A DNA stretch of 64,000 nt, from assembly GCA_037178975.1 (NCBI GenBank), contig JASJZH010000002.1, positions 4,402,001 to 4,466,000 on the forward strand. Direction: 5' to 3'. Below are positions 47,461 through 57,400 of the stretch, one piece after another. Below the pieces are notes generated by a model. It searched no databases. It had not been told where the DNA came from and saw only the letters and a program-made list of their open reading frames with translations. This DNA is from Oscheius tipulae. Its lineage: Eukaryota > Nematoda > Chromadorea > Rhabditida > Rhabditidae. Position 1 is the stretch's first letter. Every line of letters begins with the position of its first letter. A program made the translations under genes and the position numbers.

Positions 47461-49871
47461 ATGGGTGTGTTTTGGATGCGCAATCGAGCAGAAAAAAGGA
47501 GATCCATGGGACAACGCGCCGCCAAACAGAACATGCATGTGAGTCATGGGGGAATCTTTTGAGATATATTTTGACTAGGTTTTCACAATGTACCAGACAA
47601 TGAGGCAATATTCTTTAACGTTAATAAAGCTTACGACTGGGTTATCAATCGATCGGAAGTTGTCAAAGTTTTTCCCACAAAACTTCAAGTCTCATTCTTA
47701 GATCGAGTAGCTCTACCAGCAGTCCACCTTTTGAGCTACCCGATCTCGTTATTGGGTCGTTTACTCAAACGATTTAAGTGTCTGAAAATCATGATCAGAT
47801 AAAGTACTTAAACCTTCTCAACATTAAATTTAGGCGGGCGTTCGATTGTACCATCAGCGTCACCACGCACACGCAATCCAGAAATGGAGGACTGCTATCG
47901 GCAAACTCAGGTTTCCTTGTCTATTTTCTGTCTCATAATCAAGATTTCCAGTGATCCAGAGGACAGATTCATAACTCTGGGCTACCTTGCTCAAGCCTTT
48001 TGTGATGCCGGTGACTACGACGCAATGCTGCACTATTCTCAGCTACAAATGGAGCTGGCGAATGAACGTCACGACGAGTACATGAAGTCGGAGGCTTTTT
48101 TGAATCTCGCCAAAACTTATGAGAGACTGGCCGACTTCAGCAAAGCTCATACGTACGGGAAGGCGAGTCTCTCCCATCCGAGCATGGATCCTCGAACGCC
48201 CGGTTATGCCCACTTGGGTCAGTTCTAATTGGCTATAACTTCATCTTCCAATTTTCAGCCATTGCTCTAGCTCATCTTGGCATGTCCCAATTTCAGTCGT
48301 CCTTGGAAGCTTTCGAGCAGTCGATGAATGTGGCTAATGATACTGGGGACAAGCTGCTCGAACTGCAGATCTGTGTCGGACTCGGCAGTCTCTTCACCTT
48401 GTTGAGGTTGGTATATAGCAGTGAAGGAAAAAAATTATAATGTTAGGGATCTGAACAAGGCCTTGATATTCCTGAGGAATGCTATGGCTATAGTGCAAGA
48501 CGTTCATGTTGACGACGTTCATGCCAAATATCGTTGCATGATTCTCTATCATCTGTCAGTGGCATTGAGGATGAAGGGGTCGCTGGTTGAGGCGAGGGAA
48601 GCCTGTGATGTAAGTCTGGTTCTACTAGTTTCTCATGGTGTTTTAGGAAGCAACTCAACTGGCCACAGAGATAGGAAACAAGGCTCTGACAGCGAGATGT
48701 ATGTGTAGTATAGCAGACATCTACAGGGAATTAGGAGAGTCACAGGCCAGAGAAACCTTGACGGTTTGTTTTGATCTCTATCTGTCAAACCAACCATATT
48801 CAGAAGTCATGGGCCAGATACGAAGAAGCCTTCCGCATAATGAGGAATTCTAACGACAGGATGGGCGAGGTTTTGGTTCTGGCCAGCATGGCCAAAAGCG
48901 CCTCGGAGAGTCGGAGTCATTACACGGGACAGTGTGAATGTCAGGCCATTCAGCTCAACAAGAAGTGCCTTGAAATTGCCAAGGCTATCGGTTGTAAAGT
49001 GAGTTTCTTCTCAATCGTTTTCATTGAAAGTTTAGCACGTCATGTTAAAATGTCATACTCGCCTGGCAGATCTCTACTCTCAATTAAACGATGAGGACAG
49101 TGAAGAGGCTGCGAGACGAGCGGCTAGTCAACTGACTCAGGAGATGGAGCTCTTTTGCAACTTTTGTGGACAACGGTACTGTTTCCTTGGTTCTCTTGAC
49201 AATGAAATACAGGTTCGGTCTGAAAGACGAGTCTCTACAAGCCTTGAGATGTTCGCACATCTTCCACGAGCGCTGTCTTCACACTTTCCTCTTGGAGAGA
49301 GAAGACCAGACTTGTCCAAAATGTCGATGTCGGGCAGTTCTGTCGGATAACCTATCTATGAGGACACCGAGTATCTGCTCGGCCATGGATCTACAGACTC
49401 CGTCCAGTAAACTCATTTGAATTCTTGTTTAAAACAAAGTTTAGCCTCTGCAGCACCGCCGATCATCTCAAATGGTCCTCTTGGTCCAGTCGGACCATAT
49501 GGAGGAGTTAGGACACCTTTAGTGGAAATTGCAGAGGACAAGTTTGCCACGTTGGGACGGAAGAAACCAGTCAGGTAACTCTTTTCTTGATGCCATTAGA
49601 GAATATTTCAGAGAGACACAGGTGGAGATAGAGAGAATGACCAAGACTCTGGAAAGGATGGAGAGTCAAGAAGGTCAGACAGTGAGGAAGAAACCACCTC
49701 CACCACCGAGAAAACCTTGCTGCTCCAAGGTATAGACATTTCTCTACCTTAACAAAAGAAGTTCAGAACAGTCTGCCGCAGTCGTCGGTAGTTGGAATGC
49801 CTCCGCCGATGGCTCTTTCTGAGAACGGGCCTCTGGTCTTCACCAGAGCTCCAACAATAACCGACGTCTAG
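47461..49871 (+). CDS. RAPSN: rapsyn (acetylcholine-receptor clustering protein)
   Basis: Scaffold that clusters nicotinic receptors at the postsynaptic membrane. Exon 1 has two Met-Gly candidates: [15 protein letters not shown] and, in frame at 47506, [11 protein letters not shown], which aligns with the myristoylated MGQ start of vertebrate rapsyn. A CTTTAG acceptor lies four nt before 47461. TPR repeats follow: [114 protein letters not shown]. The C-terminal RING-H2 is [36 protein letters not shown]. Beyond the usual rapsyn end there is a Pro-rich tail ([14 protein letters not shown]) stopping at 49871. The equivalent in C. elegans is rpy-1. Confidence 0.92.
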
Positions 49872-50723
49872 TCTTTCCCGCCAATGTGATATCATCCCAG
49901 AGTTACGAACTGCTTCACTTCCGAGAGCTGCCCCCAATGACAACCAGTATCCGATCTCTTTAACAGACTTTGTTTCTTAGGGTTTATTAGAGCTACCAGA
50001 GGAAAATAAAAATATTGTTTGGATCCCTTCGGTAGTATGTACGGATCTCGCTCTTTGTCTCGACCAGATATTGATATGTGGGTCAAGAGCGCGCAATCGA
50101 ATTGGGTAACGGGTACAGGCCGCGCTCTCGGACACTTTCGCCCAGCCTTATCATCAGTTCTTCTGGGGCTTCACGGGTTGCAACTACTTGCTCGATATTG
50201 ATTGACTCGATTGGAAGTTTCCCTTTCGAGCGCCGGCCACAGGCTCCGCCTACAGTAATCCGTCGCGACGCAGAGAGTCATGGCTTTACGTTTTCTTTCA
50301 GCCCACCATATTACCGTAATATGAACAGCCACTCTTGAAACTCTTTCGGGTCAGTATCTTGTGATTTCAAATGCAAACGCTCTGTTACAAGTATGTCTGA
50401 ATGATAGACTTCATTCTAGATAACTTCACCTAATCGCTCTTCCAAACAGTGAACAACAGTGATTATTTTCTTCTCATGTTATTTTTTACCCATCACTAGT
50501 TCAATTTTGACAGTCAGAAAATAGACTACAGGAGCTTTAAAAATGTACTCTCCTGTTCTACAAACTCTAGTTTCCCCTTTCTGGAGTTACACTTGAAAAA
50601 AATGAAGAGAACTCTTACACTCTTTTGATTGTTATTGTAAGAGAAGTGTTCAGATTTTTGTACTCTTCTTTTTGCTTTGTCTTTCAATTTTTAAACTCCA
50701 AAGTTCCAGAAAACTCCTCTTCA
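49872..50723. other. intergenic
   Basis: About 850 bp between rapsyn and collagen 1. Presumably holds the collagen promoter. Nothing else recognised. Confidence 0.4.
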
Positions 50724-52005
50724 ATGGGCCGCCTCGACGGCCTTTCTTTGCAGGATGCGGCCATTTCAGAGGTATGTACTCCTTTGTCGTTTCAAATCCT
50801 TTTCGTCTTTTCCAAATCGTTTCCACCTTTTAGGCACGAGAAGATGCCTACAAATTACTGATTGGATTCTCATCTGCTCTCTCAATTTTCTCCTTATTAA
50901 CTATCTGTTTCGTTGTTCCATCGATGTACAACTACGTCGGAAATATGGCCGATTTCACTCGACAAGATCTTTCGTACTGCCAGGTACTGTAATTCCGTTC
51001 CAACAAAACAAATTCTGTTTAGAGTTCGACTTCGGATATGGAGCAGGAGATGGTTTCGATGAGGGAACGGTACCAGGATGTGGCCAAGAACAGAACAGCT
51101 CGTTCTGCCTACGGACAGTCTTACAACGCTGCCATGTATGCACCGGAAGGACCTCAATTCCAAGAATGTCCTGCTTGTTGTGTGCCGGGAGAGCGTGGAC
51201 CAGTTGGAGATCCTGGTCTGCCTGCCTTGCCCGGAGCTCCTGGTCCCGATGGAGCTCCTGGACGACCGGGAACCACCCCCAATGCTTCCTGTATCCCTGA
51301 GCGAGTCTTTGAACCTCCTCCGTGTCTGCCTTGTCCTCAGGGACCTCGTGGAGTGCCTGGACATCCCGGTTTCCCTGGAGACCACGGAGATTCAGGAATT
51401 CCTGGCCGACCAGGAAAGGATGGACTGCCTGGAAAGCCAGGAGAACAAGGACCTCCCGGTCCAATTGGACCTCCAGGACTGGCCGGACCACCTGGAGACA
51501 AGGGACGAACGCCGGAAGCTCACGTCATTCCCGGTCCGCCTGGAGACTCTGGACCACCCGGACCTTGGGGACCTCCTGGAGCCAGTGGAATTCCCGGAGA
51601 AGACGGGTATCCTGGTACACCTGGAGAGAAGGGATGGCCCGGACCGCCTGGAGCACCTGGGCCCATGGGACCACCTGGATCCATTGGACCTCAAGGAGAG
51701 GAGGGACCTGCTGGTAAGACAAATCAGTGATTCAAAATGCTATGTTTTTAGGAACACCTGGAACTTGTGTCTGTCAAGACACTGAGGTGGTCATGGCTGA
51801 TGTGAATGGAAAGATTCCAGCTCCCAGAGAGGAAGCCCCAACAACTGAAGCTCCCGCCTCGGCACCAGCCTACCAACAACCGTAAGTCTTTGTTAGTCCA
51901 AAATAATAAGAGACTATCAGTTCAACGGAAAGCTACAATACGAACGGCGGCTACTACAGTGCGAGGAGACATCGCAAGCTGAAGAGACGACTTCACCTCA
52001 ACTGA
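50724..52005 (+). CDS. cuticle collagen 1
   Basis: Structural collagen secreted by the hypodermis into the cuticle. Exon 1 ([16 protein letters not shown]) starts 15 nt after an acceptor-like GTTCCAG. The nematode cuticle collagen N-terminal domain follows: [20 protein letters not shown] then [15 protein letters not shown], a type II membrane anchor. NRTAR is a possible subtilisin-type cleavage site. Gly-X-Y domains are separated by Cys clusters ([28 protein letters not shown]) and a non-Gly interruption ([12 protein letters not shown]), ending [13 protein letters not shown] Ala/Pro/Thr-rich tail and a basic end ([13 protein letters not shown]) stop at 52005. The arrangement matches the other collagen 1.7 kb downstream, so they are tandem paralogs. 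Confidence 0.93.
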
Positions 52006-52080
52006 ACACGTGTAGAGCGCATCATTCCATAATAAGGGTCTTCTGCCAACACATTCCATAATAAGTCTTTCATCGCTCAA

Positions 52081-52086
52081 AATAAA
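52081..52086 (+). promoter_or_regulatory. poly(A) signal of collagen 1
   Basis: AATAAA about 75 nt after the stop codon, preceded by two copies of ACATTCCATAATAAG-like sequence. Confidence 0.65.
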
Positions 52087-53168
52087 GAGTCTATTTCCCT
52101 TCTCCGTGTTGCACCTATAGGGCTGAAATGTTGTCGGTCGTGTTTCTTAACTATTTAGGGCAATTTTTCGGAAGCACAAATGTCACAAATCAACACGCGA
52201 CACATGTCCCACTTCCTATTGGGTTTCGATATTTGATCAAAGCCGGACAGGAAGAGTATAAGCCAGTTAACCAAATGCTTAGCATGATATGATGGCCATC
52301 TCTTTGCTGTAACATCCCAACAAGGTTCTGTACAGATATAGAGTGATTCAAGGGGTAATATCGGTCATTAAAGTCTTGAAACAGCTGAAATCTTGAAACA
52401 TCGCTTTCGTTTTGAGAGAAGAGACTTGAAGCTTTGATTTCTGTGAGCCTTTCGGAAGATGGTAGTCGAGGAGACAGACAAGAGAATTTTGAGTAAAAGT
52501 TGTGTACAGGAACGCAGACCGTTAATTGACACCTCTCTTCGGGCTGTTTACGAGCGTTCCGTCGTGTCTGTTCCTATCTGTGATAGTCGAGATATCCACA
52601 CCTCCCTATTCCCGTCGGCAGTCATATCCTTGTCCCACATTTTGCATATTCTCCTCCGCTCTCCGCCCGAGTACATTTGCCCTTTTCGATCCCATCTCAC
52701 AGACAATTTCTCTTAAAGTTTAGCTTCCGACTGGGTCAGCTTACCGCCGCGAGAATGTTGTTTTCACTGATTGATAGCTGACAGAAGTAGGTAGCGCCCT
52801 TTTTGAAAGGCGAAAAGGAACGGTCGAAATCTGTGGGAAGAAAGGGGTGGTCCAGGTGGTTTTTATGAAAATCGGTTCATCGCTAGATTAGAATCTTCGA
52901 TCGGTGTTGCACGCAGAGATGGTACGTGTTGCATAAGAATGAGCGGAAAATAAGCGCAAACCATAGTCCTATACATAGACAAACGTAGGCTGAGAATGAT
53001 ATCACGACCCTTTTGAAAAGCTACCATACTGTCACCCTGTCTCGTTATGAGTCCGGAACTTGACCTATCCAATCGTGTGCTTAGAAGATGTGACACTTGT
53101 AGGTTAACTAGGACTGAAAGTAGAACATTTTCCGTCTCTGCGACTTGTAAAAAAAAAACTTTTTCCAG
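52087..53168. other. intergenic
   Basis: About 1.1 kb with only short domain-less frames. A start exon for the small gene at 53169 may lie here but could not be picked. Confidence 0.4.
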
Positions 53169-53612
53169 TTCCAGAGTTGCATCTCGGGCATCATCTTCAT
53201 CGTCTTCACACTCTTGCCCACTGTATCTGGGTCGCGATCGTCGCATGACCCCGCCCTCGACTCCCGCGGTTCGTACCCACCGTCTGTCCTGATAAAACAT
53301 CATCATTGATTATCCCCCTTAGTCCCAGGCTTTGAAAAAAGACTCTTTCAGGACCCGAGCCAAGTCGTTGTCACTGTCTCCGACAAGAGGACTGTGACTA
53401 TCAAGGAAAAGGACGAGAATCAGAAGTGAGTTGTGTTCATTTTCTGAGAAAAAGTAGAGTTCAGCGAGGTAAAGAACGAGAAGAAGAAGACTGAACGACT
53501 TCGAGAGGTCTTCTCGGCCATAAAGAGGTTCCTCTGGCGACGACCTTCTTGTTTTAGACGCGGTAACAAAGTGGGTTCGGCTCGAGGGATCTTGACTATG
53601 ATTCCCTTTTGA
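53169..53612 (+). CDS. small unknown gene, N-terminus unresolved
   Basis: Not recognised. Three exon-like blocks join with good splice signals and phase. 53169 on (after CTTTTTCCAG) encodes SCISGIIFIVFTLLPTVSGS, a signal-peptide-like stretch, then RSSHDPALDSRGSYPPS. After TTTCAG comes DPSQVVVTVSDKRTVTIKEK, then, after a short intron, KVEFSEVKNEKKKTERLREV, FSAIKRFLWRRPSCF and RRGNKVGSARGILTMIPF, with TGA at 53610-53612. The product would be small, basic and lysine-rich. No ATG is in frame at the first block, so an upstream exon is needed. It could be partly spurious: the minus strand is also open here. Stop lies 66 bp before the collagen 2 start. Confidence 0.35.
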
Positions 53613-53678
53613 AGAGCTTCTACACGTTCGAGAAGACTGACCAGAAGGGCTGTCTTTGGCCTCGACGTGGAGCCAACA

Positions 53679-54862
53679 ATGAACATGAAAGACAGCGACG
53701 GCTCTCCACTGTCGTCGCTGGCAGTCTGGAATCCGAGAAAACGAGCATACCAGTTCGTTACCTATCTGCAGATTGTCTTTAGGTAGTCTTTTCAATTAGA
53801 CCGTCGTACCAAAAAATTCAGTTGTTTCTCCTTAGCCATTATTTGTATGATTCTGCCCATGATGTACAATGAGGCACAGTACACTATCGAGTATGTCGAG
53901 AGGGAGATGCTCTTCTGCGAGGTGATTCTTTCTTTTTTATTTCAAATGTTCAAACGGAGTCAATCTGGCAAATGTATCTAACTGACAGTGTTTCAGCAAT
54001 CGAACGAGCAAGCACTAATCGAGACTGAATATGGAAAGCTGTCCCACAACAGAACTGCCAGACACGCCTTCAGAAGAAGACAACATCGGATGCAGGCCTA
54101 TGGGGATGAGGTCACCGGAACTCCTTTGGAGACAGAGTGTCCAGGTAGACATACTTCCTTCACTTTCCACAATCTCTTCTAGGCTGTTGCATTCCTGGAC
54201 CTCCTGGTCCTCGAGGATCTTCTGGAAACCCCGGAAAGCCTGGAACTCCTGGTGCTGCTGGAAAGCCTGGCATGCCTGGAACCACTCCGAATCAAACTTG
54301 CCCGATGAACATCAACAGGGAGCCTCCTCCTTGCAGACCATGCCCGAAAGGTCCTCCTGGCATCAAAGGATGGCCTGGATTCCCAGGAGATGTTGGACCG
54401 CCAGGACCGCCAGGACTGAAAGGACAAGACGGAGAGGATGGAGCTCCAGGAGAGACCGGCCCCGTTGGACCGCCTGGTTACAGAGGAGGACCCGGAGCAC
54501 CGGGAGACAAGGGACCGACTCCGGAAGGAGAACTTCGTGAAGGACCTCCAGGAGATGAGGGACCGCCAGGTCCTTCTGGAGCCTCTGGAATGCCTGGTCT
54601 ACCCGGAAGAAACGGACTCACTGGACCTCAGGGTGATCGCGGATGGCCCGGAAGTTCTGGAGAACCAGGAGAACCCGGATATCCAGGACCTGAGGGGCCG
54701 ATGGGTGGACAAGGACCTCCAGGAGAACCTGGAGTCTGTGTCTGTCAGAATGTCGACTCTATTCTGCTCGTTAATCCTGGACCTCAGCCAAGAATTCAAG
54801 AAGATTATCAGATGCCCAGCGGCAACGGAGCCTATCAGTCAGCCGGCGGATACGGAAAATAG
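53679..54862 (+). CDS. cuticle collagen 2
   Basis: Start MNMKDSDGSPLSSLAVWNPR; the N-terminal collagen domain KRAYQFVTYLQIVF continues after an intron as SCFSLAIICMILPMMYNEAQ, the membrane anchor. NRTARHAFRRRQHR holds RXXR-type sites for subtilisin-like processing. Gly-X-Y domains start at CCIPGPPGPRGSSG and are interrupted by Cys clusters (NQTCPMNINREPPPCRPCPK) and KGPTPEGELREGP, at the same places as in collagen 1. They end with GEPGVCVCQNVD. A Gly/Tyr tail (YQSAGGYGK) stops at 54862. Clear paralog of collagen 1, yet the N-terminal cytoplasmic part differs. Its poly(A) signal (54940-54945) is only about 20 bp from the 3' end of an SL RNA gene on the opposite strand. Confidence 0.92.
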
Positions 54863-54939
54863 TGAGAAGACCAAGAGACGATCGATCAGTTGGATGCGTG
54901 TATCAGAGACATTCCCTAATAAGAGTATATGACACGATT

Positions 54940-54945
54940 AATAAA
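54940..54945 (+). promoter_or_regulatory. poly(A) signal of collagen 2
   Basis: AATAAA 78 nt after the stop, adjacent to the 5S-SL array. Confidence 0.6.
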
Positions 54946-54964
54946 TACAATGAAAGAAGTTCTT

Positions 54965-55072
54965 GTTGCCTTCCGGTTGACCCCGAGAAAGCTGATCCAA
55001 AAAGTTTGGTTTCGACACATAGTCGAGCTATGGTCGGAATCCCTTAGTACCTTGAGATACTGGGTAAAAACC
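54965..55072 (-). ncRNA. spliced-leader RNA, SL2-type (copy B)
   Basis: 108 nt with the same 22-nt leader as copy A, then GTACTAAGG donor, CATAG/CTATG hairpin, AACTTTTTGG Sm-like site and a terminal stem in which GCTTTC (a C to T change) still pairs with GAAGGC through a G-U pair. That compensated change supports a functional structure. Confidence 0.93.
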
Positions 55073-55210
55073 GACGCTTTGGTAATCGGCCGAGGTAGTC
55101 TGTTTCCCTGACTGCTGCGATAATACGGTCGCCAACGCACTCTCACCTAGGACAGACACGCAGAGGAAGAGGGAAAAGGGATTGTATTGCATACCGCAAC
55201 ACGCCATGTC

Positions 55211-55328
55211 GCTTACGGCCACACCACGTTGAAAGTACGCCATCCCGTCCGATCTGGCAAGTCAAGCAACGTTGGGCCCGGTTAGTACTTGGATCGGAGA
55301 CGGCTTGGGAATCCCGGGTGTCGTAAGC
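55211..55328 (+). rRNA. 5S rRNA (copy B)
   Basis: 118 nt, GCTTACGGCC to GTCGTAAGC with the conserved internal promoter core. Followed by TTTTTTG (Pol III terminator). 138 bp from the divergent SL RNA. Confidence 0.96.
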
Positions 55329-55540
55329 TTTTTTGCTTTTTCCATTTTGAAATAAGCGATTTTTTAACTCCTGACAATTTGCAAAATTTTCCTTGTTCTG
55401 TTTTCATAGTTCTAGCCTTTTGGGGCGGGCCGGACCAAATTTCGCTTTAGCTCCCTGAGATTCTGTTTTGGAAAGTTCTACCTATCGCGTAGTCCCTTGT
55501 CCATTGTCAGCTTACAGTCATTCTCTAAATAGTCCACTTG

Positions 55541-55554
55541 TAAAACTCACGAAC
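55541..55554. repeat. target-site duplication, left copy
   Basis: TAAAACTCACGAAC; the identical 14-mer is at 56285-56298. The empty site is preserved in the next unit (near 57109-57121, AAAACTCACGAAC). Confidence 0.85.
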
Positions 55555-56284
55555 TGGAGAAAATGCTCCGAAAACTGATGGATGCAGCCGAGCAAGTTGG
55601 CCTACGAATTAACGACAAGAAGACGATTCTGCTTACGAACTGTACTACAACAAGGACACCCATCTCAGTCAATGGTCTGAACTTTACTTTCAAAGACGAA
55701 GCGAAATACCTCGGAGTCTCAATTTCTCTCCCATTGGACCACCATAGGGAGATTGATTGCGCTGTCAGAAGAGGATGGTTGGCATGGAGTCAACAAGCAA
55801 AGTGGTTAACAGATAGAACTATTCCCATGGACAAACGACGCCACCTTTTCAACTCCTGTATCACTCCAGTGGTCACCTATGGCTGTGAAACTTGGACGCT
55901 CAAGGAACAAGATAGGGAACGTCTGAAAGTCGCTCAAAGAAAAATGGAGCGAAGAATGCTGAAGATTACAAGGATGAATCGATGGAATAACGATAGAGTG
56001 AGAAATATTACCAGAGTCAAAGATTGGGTGAAAGTAGCTGACCGACTGAAACTTGCCTGGGCTCACAGGATTACGCAGATGCCTCAGGATAGATGGACAC
56101 GTGCTACCACGACTTGGATTCCTTACGACAGGAAAAGACTTAGAGGACAACCACCGCCAAGATGGAGAGACTTTTTGAAGCAAAATTTTGATAGATGCTG
56201 GTGGAATGCCCCAAGTGAAGATTGGAAACGAGTCATTGACCATCATAGATAATTCTACGATTTGGAACAAAATAAATAAATAAA
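55555..56284 (+). mobile_element. 5'-truncated non-LTR retrotransposon (RTE-like)
   Basis: 730 bp inserted in the 5S-SL spacer between 14-bp target duplications. It carries the C-terminal part of a reverse transcriptase and ends in an (AAAT)n-type short tandem tail (AAATAAATAAATAAAT), as RTE-class LINEs do. No endonuclease or RT N-terminus is present: 5' truncation at insertion. Confidence 0.88.
55563..56252 (+). pseudogene. reverse transcriptase C-terminal fragment
   Basis: 229 uninterrupted codons with RT palm/thumb motifs (AEQVGLRINDKKT, EAKYLGVSISLPLD) and the C-terminal landmark VVTYGCETWTLKEQDRERL, then QRKMERRMLKITRMNRWNN. The frame is open to the truncation point (no stop upstream within the element), so the insertion looks young. 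It lacks the catalytic YADD-type motif and most of the enzyme, so it is not functional. Confidence 0.88.
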
Positions 56285-56298
56285 TAAAACTCACGAAC
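56285..56298. repeat. target-site duplication, right copy
   Basis: TAAAACTCACGAAC directly after the AAAT tail; matches 55541-55554. Confidence 0.85.
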
Positions 56299-56474
56299 GA
56301 AAACCTCATGTGTAACAATTTCTATGCTCCCAACATGCAACTCATCTTCCAATTTGACTACCAACGACTGCGGGAAGGATTGATTTCTAAAGTATGCTGC
56401 TCAATGGAATGAGTAGACAAAACTTTTCTGTTATCCAACAGAAGTCTTCACCTTCTTCCTGCTCCGTGCTGCCC

Positions 56475-56548
56475 ATTTGTGTCTGTCCATTGACTGATTC
56501 CAAGAAGAGACGAGCCTTCTCTGCGACGGAAGACTTCAGACCAACTGG
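56475..56548 (-). pseudogene. stray copy of a PAN-gene exon start
   Basis: About 74 bp, reading CCAGTTGGTCTGAAGTCTTC on the minus strand, matches PAN-gene exon 22202-22275 with roughly two differences (His to Leu in the encoded ARHFLESVNG, Gly-Gln-Ala to Gly-Gln-Thr). The adjacent acceptor (GAGTCTTTTTCAG) and SL RNA are copied too. Homology then stops abruptly. No other PAN exons are nearby, so it is a fragment carried with the 5S-SL unit. Confidence 0.8.
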
Positions 56549-56563
56549 CTGAAAAAGACTCTA

Positions 56564-56671
56564 GTTGCCTTCCGGTTGGCCCCGAGAAAGCTGATCCAAA
56601 AAGTTTGGTTTCGACACATAGTCGAGCTATGGTCGGAATCCCTTAGTACCTTGAGATACTTGGTAAAAACC
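56564..56671 (-). ncRNA. spliced-leader RNA, variant leader (copy C)
   Basis: 108 nt. Leader reads GGTTTTTACC then AAGTATCTCAAG: one C to A change at leader position 11 relative to copies A and B. Donor, hairpins and AACTTTTTGG site are intact; one loop base differs (GGGGCC for GGGGTC). Would give a distinct leader on mRNAs. Confidence 0.9.
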
Positions 56672-56808
56672 AATGCTTCGGTATTCGGCCGAGGTAGTCT
56701 GTTACCCTGACTGCCGCTATAATACGGTCGCCAACGCATTTTTCAAAGAACAGACACGCAGAGGAAGAGTGTATAGGGACTGTATTGCATACCGAAACAA
56801 GACAGAGC

Positions 56809-56926
56809 GCTTACGGCCACACCACGTTGAAAGTACGCCATCCCGTCCGATCTGGCAAGTCAAGCAACGTTGGGCCCGGTTAGTACTTGGATCGGAGACG
56901 GCTTGGGAATCCCGGGTGTCGTAAGC
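56809..56926 (+). rRNA. 5S rRNA (copy C)
   Basis: 118 nt, same sequence class as copies A and B, followed by eight T residues. 137 bp from the divergent SL RNA. Confidence 0.96.
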
Positions 56927-57400
56927 TTTTTTTTGCTTACGCTTTTTCTCTGTGTATTCTTGCTTTGTTCTGCTTTCATAGTTCTAGCCTTTTGGGGCGG
57001 GCCGGACTAAATTTCGCATTAGCTCCCTGAGATTCTGTTTTGAAAGTTCTACCTATCACGTAGCTGTCCCTTGTCAGCTTACAGTCATTCTCTAAATAGT
57101 CCACTTGTAAAACTCACGAACGAAAACCTCATGTGTAACAATTTCTATGCTCCCAATATGCATCAGCTTCCAATTTGACATCAACGACTGTGAGAAGGAG
57201 TGATTCCTAGAGTTTAATGCTCAATAGAACGGAAACAAAACCTTTGTTTGTTTGGCGTAAGCGTAGGCCTATTGCATTTTTCTCTTTCTCTTTATACTGT
57301 GTGTTTTCTCTCATTTTTCCGATTCTCCATGTTCGTTAGTTTCATTACGAATTTGGGTATACCCATACAGTTTATTTGATTGAACATGTCTACCGGTACT

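Larger units (their letters stand above)
54950..57240. repeat. two tandem 5S rRNA-SL RNA units
   Basis: Each unit has SL RNA (minus), a spacer of about 137 bp, 5S rRNA (plus) and a spacer with shared sequence (TCTAGCCTTTTGGGGCGGGC, GTCCACTTGTAAAACTCACG, CATGTGTAACAATTTCTATG). Distance between the 5S genes is 1598 bp, or about 854 bp once the retrotransposon insertion and its duplicated target are removed. A third, inverted unit lies in the PAN gene intron. Opposite orientation of 5S and SL matches the known C. elegans 5S-SL1 layout. Confidence 0.9.

Noticed and set aside
53319-53795. 158-codon minus-strand frame
   Set aside because: Overlaps the collagen 2 N-terminal exon on the plus strand, which is certain; treated as its shadow.
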